From positions 1,285-7,769 of the forward strand of contig JAUNPM010000068.1 of NCBI GenBank assembly GCA_030536675.1: 6,485 bases of DNA, read 5' to 3'. Numbering within the stretch: the first letter of the stretch is position 1; every line of letters starts with the position of its first letter. Of this stretch, positions 1 through 4,995 are shown piece after piece. Made by a program: the position numbers and the translations under genes. The notes beneath the pieces are model-generated. The model was not told where the DNA came from. It did no database searches and saw nothing but the letters and a program-made list of their open reading frames with translations. This stretch comes from Clostridia bacterium (lineage in GTDB: Bacteria; Bacillota; Clostridia; Lachnospirales; CAG-274).

Positions 1-272
1 TAAAGGAGCATATTACAAGTCCCACATTTACAATTGTAAATGAATACTATGAAGGACGCCTGCCTTTTTATCACTTTGATGTTTACAGAATAAGCGATGC
101 CGAGGAAATGTATGAAATAGGCTGTGAGGAATATTTTTACGGCGAGGGAGTGTGTCTTATAGAATGGGCGGAGCTTATTGAAGAAATACTTCCCGAAAAT
201 GTTAAATGGATAAAAATAAGCAAGGATCTTACAAATGACAATATAAATTACAGAAAAACAGAGGTGTTGTAA
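1..272 (+). CDS. tsaE: TsaE, tRNA t6A biosynthesis ATPase (3' part only)
   Basis: This is the C-terminal part (89 residues plus stop; first full codon at base 3) of TsaE, the small ATPase that drives the TsaB-TsaD complex during N6-threonylcarbamoyladenosine (t6A) synthesis at A37 of tRNAs reading ANN codons, in the cytoplasm. Visible family signatures are TSPTF followed by IVNEY (window residues 5-15), YHFDVYRI (23-30), an EEM..IG..EYF stretch, and the Walker B-like strand CLIEWAE. The TsaE family is usually about 140-160 residues, so roughly 55-65 residues including the Walker A P-loop lie upstream of the window. The stop codon directly abuts the ATG of tsaB, which implies co-transcription and probable translational coupling. 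The truncation is a window edge effect; the visible frame is intact. Confidence 0.93.
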   Translation, partial: KEHITSPTFTIVNEYYEGRLPFYHFDVYRISDAEEMYEIGCEEYFYGEGVCLIEWAELIEEILPENVKWIKISKDLTNDNINYRKTEVL

Positions 273-977
273 ATGAAAATTTTAGCTTTGGATACTACGG
301 GGCTTGTGGCAAGCGTTGCCCTTGTTGACGATTGTAAAACTGTTGCGGAATTTACGACAAACTATAAAAAAACACACTCACAGACAATAATGCCGATGAT
401 AGAAAATATTACAAAAATGATAGAGCTTGATTTAAAAGAGGTGGATTACATTGCCTGTGCAAGCGGCCCGGGAAGCTTTACGGGGCTTAGGATAGGAGCG
501 GCAACGGCAAAGGGACTTGCTCACGGATTGGATAAGAAAATAATCCCTGTTCCTACACTTGACGGACTTGCTTATAATATTTGTGAAAGCGGAAAACTTG
601 TTGTGCCTATAATGGACGCAAGAAGGAATCAGGTGTATTCAGCTATGTACTATACGGCTTCAGGGCTTGAAAGAGTAAGCGATTATGTTGCCTGTGATAT
701 AACGGAGCTTCTCGATAGGGTAATAGAAATAGATGAAAACGCAGTGTTTTTAGGCGACGGCGTGCCTGTGTTCAGAAGCAGAATAGAGGAATTTAACACA
801 GGATTCAGATTTGCTCCTCAATGCTCAAATATGCAGAGAGCGGCGTGTATAGGTGCTCTTGCCTTTGAAAGAACAGAGGAGGCTGTAAGCCCCAATGAGT
901 TTGAAATAATGTATTTGAGAAAATCACAGGCAGAAAGAGAATTGGAAGAGAAAAATGGAAATAGAGTTAATGAATAA
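273..977 (+). CDS. tsaB: TsaB, tRNA t6A biosynthesis scaffold protein
   Basis: TsaB is the inactive ASKHA-fold paralogue of TsaD. It dimerises with TsaD and, with TsaE, forms the bacterial threonylcarbamoyl-transfer complex that makes t6A37 in tRNA. The 234-residue length is normal for the family. Visible signatures are the N-terminal ILALDTTG strand (residues 3-10), the THSQ..MP segment (34-41), the very conserved SGPGSFTGLRIG loop (64-75), PIMDARRNQVY (112-122), and the C-terminal YLRKSQAE (214-221). The TsaD metal-binding histidine pair is not seen, as expected for TsaB. The start is supported by GAGGTG at 261-266, six bases before the ATG, and by direct contact with the tsaE stop. The last 23 bases overlap rimI in another frame. 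Clostridia often carry tsaD close by, but here a protease gene follows rimI instead. Confidence 0.96.
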   Translation: MKILALDTTGLVASVALVDDCKTVAEFTTNYKKTHSQTIMPMIENITKMIELDLKEVDYIACASGPGSFTGLRIGAATAKGLAHGLDKKIIPVPTLDGLAYNICESGKLVVPIMDARRNQVYSAMYYTASGLERVSDYVACDITELLDRVIEIDENAVFLGDGVPVFRSRIEEFNTGFRFAPQCSNMQRAACIGALAFERTEEAVSPNEFEIMYLRKSQAERELEEKNGNRVNE

Positions 978-1401
978 AAGCCATATTGACGGCATAATGG
1001 AAATAGAAAAGGACAGCTTTGCAATACCTTGGAGCAGAGGGGCTGTTGAAAAGGAGCTTTCAAACAAATTTGCAATATATGTGGTTGCAGTTGAAAAGGG
1101 AAAGGTATTGGGATACGGCGGTATGTGGCACGTTGTAAATGAAGGTCACATTACAAACATTGCCGTGCACAAGGACTACAGGCGAAAGGGCATAGGCGGA
1201 CTTATAATAGGAAAACTTTCTGAAATAGCAGAGGAAAAGGAAATGATGGGGCTTACTCTTGAGGTGAGAAAAAGCAATACTCCCGCTCTTGAGCTTTACA
1301 AAAAGAACGGCTTTAAACTTGAAGGAATACGTCCCGAATACTACGAGGACAATAAAGAGGACGCATATATTATGTGGAAATATTTTATAGCTGCCGAATA
1401 A
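955..1401 (+). CDS. rimI: RimI, ribosomal-protein S18-type N-alpha-acetyltransferase
   Basis: This is a 148-residue GNAT-fold enzyme that transfers acetyl from acetyl-CoA to a protein N terminus; the classical substrate is ribosomal protein S18, though the substrate range in Clostridia is less certain. The acetyl-CoA pyrophosphate loop is RRKGIGG (76-82) after the strand ITNIAVH (66-72). LEVRKSNTPALELYKKNGF (102-120) matches the RimI signature. E103 and Y115 fall at the same numbers as the general base and general acid described for Salmonella RimI. The N-terminal pattern of DSFAIPWS (20-27) also fits. The start at 955 is preferred because GGAAGAG (944-950) sits just before it and the family begins within a few residues of this Met; an in-frame ATG at 970 is the alternative. 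The 23-base overlap with tsaB supports translational coupling. Pairing of rimI with tsaB is widespread in bacteria. Confidence 0.95.
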   Translation: MEIELMNKSHIDGIMEIEKDSFAIPWSRGAVEKELSNKFAIYVVAVEKGKVLGYGGMWHVVNEGHITNIAVHKDYRRKGIGGLIIGKLSEIAEEKEMMGLTLEVRKSNTPALELYKKNGFKLEGIRPEYYEDNKEDAYIMWKYFIAAE

Positions 1402-1425
1402 GGTCCCTTTTAAAAGAGGGAGCAG
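1391..1425 (+). other. Possible mRNA hairpin between rimI and the protease gene
   Basis: TCCCTTT at 1404-1410 can pair with AAGAGGGA at 1415-1421 (one wobble pair, 4-base loop). The 3' arm continues as GCAG (1422-1425), which can pair with CTGC (1391-1394) across a bulge that contains the rimI stop. No T tract follows, so it is not an intrinsic terminator. If real, it could serve as an RNA processing or stability element that sets the relative output of the genes on either side. This is inference from pairing alone, and a chance occurrence is possible. Confidence 0.3.
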
Positions 1426-1443
1426 GGCAAAGGAACAATAATC

Positions 1444-1450
1444 GGAGGTG
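1444..1450 (+). promoter_or_regulatory. Ribosome binding site fixing the protease start
   Basis: GGAGGTG lies four bases before the ATG at 1455. It decides between this start and an in-frame ATG at 1374 inside the rimI coding region, which has no comparable site and would add 27 unconserved residues. Confidence 0.85.
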
Positions 1451-1454
1451 TAAT

Positions 1455-3845
1455 ATGATAAAGGAGCTTGAATACACTCAACTTAAAAAATTTTGTAATA
1501 CAAATACCGTTACGGATATAAAAAAATGCAGCGATAAGCTCATAGGTCAGCCAAACGGTGCGGAGGCACTTCAATTCGGACTTAATGTGAAGGGAAAGGG
1601 CTACAACATATATATTGCGGGGCTTTCAGCCAGCGGGAAAACTACATATGCCGAAAAATTTGCTAAAATGACTGCCGAAAAGGAAAACACACCTGATGAT
1701 ATGTGTTATGTTCTTGATTTTAAAAAAACAGGCTCTCCAAAGCTCTTAAAGCTGAAGGCGGGACAGGGAAAAGAATTTAAGGCTGATATGGAGGAATTTG
1801 TAAATCACTTGAGCATTGAAATTCCAAAGGCTTTTTCTTCCGTGGATTTCAGCGATGATAAAGAGAGAGTTCTTAAAACTTATCAAAAAAAGAAGGACGA
1901 ATTATTTAAGGTGCTTGGTGAGGTAGCAAAAAATTTTGATTTCGGAATTAAAACAAGCACAAGCGGCGGTATATATTTTATGCCTATTATAGACGGAAAA
2001 ACAATAAATGAAGAGGAATATGAGGAGCTTTCCGAAGAGGAAAAGGAAGAAATAAGCGAGGGCTCAGACGAGGTCCACGAACTTGCGAACAGTGCAATGA
2101 AAAGAGTGCGTGATCTTGACAAAGAGGCAAAAAAAGAAATAGAAAATATGGAATATAACATAGGTCTTTTTACAATAGGTCACTTTTTAAATCCCTTGCA
2201 GGAAAAATATGTAGACAATAAGGCAGTATCGGAGCATCTTGTAAGTGTTAAGGAGGATATTCTTGACAATATACAAATGTTCATAGACGATGATGAGGAC
2301 GGCGCAGACGATCCGCTTTCAGCAATGATGCCGTGGAATTTTAAAAGAAATACGGAAGACATATACGAAAAGTACAATGTCAATTTAATTGTGGACAACA
2401 GCAGCTTAAAGGGCGCACCTGTTATAGTTGACTATAATCCCACATATTCAAATCTTGTGGGAGAAATAGAGTATGAAAATGAAAACGGAAATCTTACAAC
2501 GGATTTTATGAAAATAAAGCCGGGATTGCTCCACAAGGCAAACGGAGGCTATTTGATCTTTCACGCATATGATCTGCTTACAAACGCTTTTGCGTGGGAT
2601 ACCTTAAAAAGAGCTCTTATAACAAACAAGGTGACGATCGAGCCTCTTAAGGAATATCAGTTCGGGGGCATAACTGTGGCAGGCTTACAGCCCGAAGCCG
2701 CAGAAATAAATGTAAAAGTAATTATTGTAGGCTCAATGTATTACTATGAACTCCTTAAGGAATATGACGATGATTTTTCAAAGCTGTTTAAAATATGCGC
2801 ATTGTTTGATTATGAAATGGATTATAACGATGAGAATATAAATTCAATGCTGGGCTTTGTGAAGGCATATTGTGACAAAAAATCCCTTTTGCCTGTAGAT
2901 ATGGGGGCAATGAATACACTTACGGAATATTCCGTAAGGCTTTCCGAAAGACAGGATAAGCTTACAACACGCTTCGGGCTTATATGTGATATTATAGAAG
3001 AAGCGGATACTTGGGCAAGACTTGACGGCTGTGACAAAATAGACGGAAGCTATGTTTCAAAGGCTATAAACAAAAGACTTGAAAGAGTGAATATATATGC
3101 CAAGAAATACGGAAAAATGATATCCGACAATGAAATTTTAATTGATACTGAGGGGCTTGCAGTAGGTCAGATAAACGGACTTTGCGTTATGGAAATGGGT
3201 GATTATACGTTTGGTATGCCTACAAGAATAACCGCAAGCACTTATACGGGAAAAGCGGGAATTGTAAACATTGAGAAAGAAGCGGAAATGAGCGGCTCAA
3301 TACACGATAAGGGTATGCAGGTGTTGATCGGCTATTTGGGAGGAAAGTATGCTCAAAAATATCCGCTTACCTTAAGCTGCCGTGTGTGCTTTGAACAGAG
3401 CTATAACGGAGTTGACGGTGACAGTGCTTCATCTACGGAAACCTATGCGATTATTTCAAGTTTAAGCGAGTGTCCCATAAATCAGGAGCTTGCAGTAACG
3501 GGAAGTATGAATCAGAAGGGACAGATACAGCCTATAGGCGGAGTGACCTACAAAATAGAGGGCTTCTTTGATGTGTGCAGAGAAAGAGGACTTACGGGAA
3601 GTCAGGGGTGCATAATACCGTCTTCAAATGTAAAGGATCTTGTGCTTAAGGACGAGGTGGTGGAGGCTGTTAAAGAAGGAAGGTTCCATATTTATGCCAT
3701 TGACACCATTGATGACGGCATAGAGCTTTTAATGGGCAAAAAGGCCGGTAAGCTCCTTGCAAGCGGAGGATACAGCAAGGGAAGCGTGCATTATCTTGTT
3801 GAAAACAAGCTTAAAAATTATTACAAAAAAGCAAGTGAAAACTAA
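1455..3845 (+). CDS. Lon-related ATP-dependent protease (AAA_32 + peptidase S16)
   Basis: This 796-residue protein belongs to the Lon relatives that lack the LonA N-terminal substrate domain and resemble the LonB/LonC and E. coli YcbZ groups. Order of parts: an N-terminal AAA+ segment beginning near IGQ (30-32), with Walker A GLSASGKT (56-63, Lys62); a long charged helical insertion (about 115-240) with an acidic run near 186-206 and another at 278-286; the rest of the AAA+ module with APVIVDYNPTYSNLVG and HKANGGYLIF; then the S16 proteolytic domain (about 567-790). The catalytic serine is Ser657 in GDSAS and the lysine is Lys700 in GGVTYKIEGFF, 43 residues apart, the same spacing as in E. 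coli Lon. The Walker B acidic position appears to be His370, so ATP hydrolysis may be weak or absent. No signal peptide or membrane segment is seen, so it is cytoplasmic. It probably degrades misfolded or regulatory proteins; the substrate is unknown. In Bacillus, lonB and lonA lie next to ysxC, and the neighbourhood here is similar. Confidence 0.92.
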   Translation: MIKELEYTQLKKFCNTNTVTDIKKCSDKLIGQPNGAEALQFGLNVKGKGYNIYIAGLSASGKTTYAEKFAKMTAEKENTPDDMCYVLDFKKTGSPKLLKLKAGQGKEFKADMEEFVNHLSIEIPKAFSSVDFSDDKERVLKTYQKKKDELFKVLGEVAKNFDFGIKTSTSGGIYFMPIIDGKTINEEEYEELSEEEKEEISEGSDEVHELANSAMKRVRDLDKEAKKEIENMEYNIGLFTIGHFLNPLQEKYVDNKAVSEHLVSVKEDILDNIQMFIDDDEDGADDPLSAMMPWNFKRNTEDIYEKYNVNLIVDNSSLKGAPVIVDYNPTYSNLVGEIEYENENGNLTTDFMKIKPGLLHKANGGYLIFHAYDLLTNAFAWDTLKRALITNKVTIEPLKEYQFGGITVAGLQPEAAEINVKVIIVGSMYYYELLKEYDDDFSKLFKICALFDYEMDYNDENINSMLGFVKAYCDKKSLLPVDMGAMNTLTEYSVRLSERQDKLTTRFGLICDIIEEADTWARLDGCDKIDGSYVSKAINKRLERVNIYAKKYGKMISDNEILIDTEGLAVGQINGLCVMEMGDYTFGMPTRITASTYTGKAGIVNIEKEAEMSGSIHDKGMQVLIGYLGGKYAQKYPLTLSCRVCFEQSYNGVDGDSASSTETYAIISSLSECPINQELAVTGSMNQKGQIQPIGGVTYKIEGFFDVCRERGLTGSQGCIIPSSNVKDLVLKDEVVEAVKEGRFHIYAIDTIDDGIELLMGKKAGKLLASGGYSKGSVHYLVENKLKNYYKKASEN

Positions 3846-3860
3846 GGAGGGGATAAGTAA

Positions 3861-4115
3861 ATGAAGGACCCCAATACACATAAAAGAATAATGGAAGCAA
3901 TGGTTTTGGTGGGAGCAATAATAACACTGTTTTCGTCATTTGCTTTAAAAGAGGCGGAAATGGGAATTGTAATTTCCGTTATGGGAGCTGTAATTGTATG
4001 TGCAGGCATAGTTTACGGAATTATAAAAGTAAGATGTCCTTACTGCAAAAAATTGCTTAACATAAGGTCTCCTTACAGAGAGGAGCACTGTTCTCACTGC
4101 GGCAAAAAATTGTAA
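3861..4115 (+). CDS. Small membrane protein with C-terminal zinc ribbon, unknown function
   Basis: I do not recognise a named family for this 84-residue protein. Two hydrophobic segments, about residues 11-29 and 34-56, are separated by a short KEAE turn and predict a two-helix membrane hairpin. A C-terminal tail of about 28 residues follows, with CPYC (59-62) and CSHC (77-80), the pattern of a small rubredoxin-like or zinc-ribbon knuckle pair. The basic start (KDPNTHKR) and the Lys/Arg-rich tail suggest that both ends are cytoplasmic, which would put the zinc ribbon inside the cell. The start is supported by AAGGAGGGG (3844-3852). The gene begins 15 bases after the protease stop and ends 21 bases before ysxC, so it is almost certainly co-transcribed with both. 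A role as a membrane adaptor for the protease or for ribosome work is speculation. An intact frame, a good ribosome binding site and ordered motifs argue that it is a real gene. Confidence 0.85.
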   Translation: MKDPNTHKRIMEAMVLVGAIITLFSSFALKEAEMGIVISVMGAVIVCAGIVYGIIKVRCPYCKKLLNIRSPYREEHCSHCGKKL

Positions 4116-4136
4116 AAGGATATACGGAGGTGTAAA

Positions 4137-4724
4137 ATGAAAGTAAATAATGTTTCTCTTGATGCGGTTGCGGTAAAAGCGGCACAGTATCCTACAGACG
4201 GAAAGCCCGAGGTTGCTTTTGCGGGAAAATCAAACGTAGGGAAAAGCTCCCTTATAAATTCTATGGTTTATAGAAAGGCAATAGCAAGAACAAGTCAAAA
4301 TCCCGGAAAAACCAGAACCATAAATTTTTATAATGTGGAGGATATGCTGTATTTTGTGGATCTGCCGGGATACGGATATGCAAAGGCGCCAAAAACGGAA
4401 ATTGCAAAATGGGGCAAAATGATAGAAAACTATCTTTTAAAGAGAGAGGAGCTTAGGGCAATAATACTGCTTATTGACATAAGACACGAGCCGGGAGAAA
4501 ATGACAGGCTTATGTATGAATGGCTTAAGCATTACGGATATAAAATAATCATTGTGGCTACAAAATCGGATAAATTAAAAAGAAGCCAGCTGCCAAAACA
4601 CGTGGCAATGCTAAAGAAATCCTTAAATCTTGAAAAAGAGGACGTTCTTATTCCTTTCAGCAGTGAAAGTAAGGACGGAAGAGATGAGCTTTGGAGTGTT
4701 ATTGAAGAGAATATAAAAAATTAA
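4137..4724 (+). CDS. ysxC: YsxC/EngB (YihA) ribosome-biogenesis GTPase
   Basis: This is a 195-residue TRAFAC-class GTPase of the EngB/YihA/YsxC family, needed for late assembly of the large (50S) ribosomal subunit and essential in Bacillus subtilis. All G motifs are present: G1 GKSNVGKS (30-37), G2 threonine in GKTRTINFY (57-65), G3 DLPG (75-78) in the family-typical VDLPGYGYAK, G4 TKSD (142-145), and G5 around SSES (175-178). The length is typical and there is no extension. GGAGG (4126-4130) precedes the ATG by six bases. It is the last gene of the cluster and is followed by an intrinsic terminator 22 bases after the stop. The placement downstream of a Lon-type protease recalls the Bacillus lonB-lonA-ysxC order. 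Confidence 0.97.
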   Translation: MKVNNVSLDAVAVKAAQYPTDGKPEVAFAGKSNVGKSSLINSMVYRKAIARTSQNPGKTRTINFYNVEDMLYFVDLPGYGYAKAPKTEIAKWGKMIENYLLKREELRAIILLIDIRHEPGENDRLMYEWLKHYGYKIIIVATKSDKLKRSQLPKHVAMLKKSLNLEKEDVLIPFSSESKDGRDELWSVIEENIKN

Positions 4725-4746
4725 TATTGTAAGGTTTACCTAAATC

Positions 4747-4782
4747 AAGCTCCTTTTTGCACAAATATAAGGAGCTTTTTTT
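4747..4782 (+). terminator. Intrinsic terminator closing the tsaE-ysxC unit
   Basis: AAGCTCCTT (4747-4755) and AAGGAGCTT (4769-4777) form a perfect 9-bp stem around a 13-base loop, and the 3' arm merges into a seven-T run (4776-4782). The left arm is not preceded by an A tract, so it should act mainly in the + direction. It separates the housekeeping genes from the secreted-protein gene. Confidence 0.9.
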
Positions 4783-4822
4783 GTAAATATTTAATAAATT
4801 TAATAAAAAATCAGTGAATTTA

Positions 4823-4851
4823 TTGAAATTTTTTACAAAATGTAGTAAAAT
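4823..4851 (+). promoter_or_regulatory. Predicted sigma-A-type promoter of the secreted-protein gene
   Basis: TTGAAA (4823-4828) and TAAAAT (4846-4851) are separated by 17 bases; each differs from its consensus hexamer at one position. The 40 bases upstream (4784-4822) are almost pure A/T and could act as an UP element. Transcription would start near 4858, giving a leader of about 39 bases. The position just after the terminator supports an independent transcription unit. Confidence 0.7.
4831..4850. promoter_or_regulatory. Inverted repeat over the promoter spacer and -10 (possible operator)
   Basis: TTTTAC (4831-4836) and GTAAAA (4845-4850) form a perfect 6-bp dyad with an 8-base centre; a second, smaller dyad TACA-AAA-TGTA (4834-4844) is nested inside. 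It covers most of the spacer and five of six bases of the -10 element, so a bound repressor would block RNA polymerase. The region is very AT-rich, so chance is a serious alternative. Confidence 0.3.
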
Positions 4852-4883
4852 TAGTTTGTTTAATGAATATAACATCTTTTAAA

Positions 4884-4890
4884 GGGAGGA
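4884..4890 (+). promoter_or_regulatory. Ribosome binding site fixing the secreted-protein start
   Basis: GGGAGGA stands six bases before the ATG at 4897. It selects this Met, which directly begins a signal peptide, over the several other in-frame Met codons within residues 15-31. Confidence 0.85.
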
Positions 4891-4896
4891 ATTCGA

Positions 4897-4995
4897 ATGA
4901 AATTAAGTTTAAGAAGATTCCTTAGCGGTTCCTTGGCTATGGTTATGGCTGTGGCAGGAATGACTATAGGAATGGCAACTAGTGCTATGGCGGCT
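4897..4995 (+). other. Signal peptide coding segment
   Basis: Residues 1-33 show a positively charged n-region (K2, R6, R7), a hydrophobic stretch (about 8-27) and a small-residue A30-M31-A32 motif followed by Ala-Asp. Cleavage after residue 32 or 33 is predicted by eye. There is no lipobox cysteine, so the protein is not a lipoprotein. Confidence 0.85.

Noticed and set aside
818..1075. Reverse-strand open frame across the tsaB-rimI junction.
   Set aside because: It lies wholly within two confident genes, has no family signature, and its composition fits an antisense shadow.
1404..1421. The hairpin after rimI as a transcription terminator.
   Set aside because: No T run follows, and the next gene starts 33 bases later with the same orientation.
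1374..1454. An N-terminal extension of the protease from an in-frame ATG at 1374.
   Set aside because: It overlaps the rimI end, has no good ribosome binding site, and adds 27 residues of non-family character, while GGAGGTG directly precedes the ATG at 1455.
1883..3037. Three reverse-strand open frames inside the protease gene (1883-2161, 2180-2398, 2822-3037).
   Set aside because: They are Ser/Phe-rich translations of the antisense strand of a well-conserved coding region and show no motif.
4832..4837. TTTACA as an alternative -35 element.
   Set aside because: No reasonable -10 hexamer lies 16-18 bases downstream, while TTGAAA at 4823 has TAAAAT at a perfect 17-base spacing.
4725..4896. 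A riboswitch, small RNA or further small gene in the gap before the secreted-protein gene.
   Set aside because: Apart from the terminator, the promoter and its dyad, the gap is simple AT-rich DNA with no extended pairing and no start codon with a ribosome binding site other than that at 4897.
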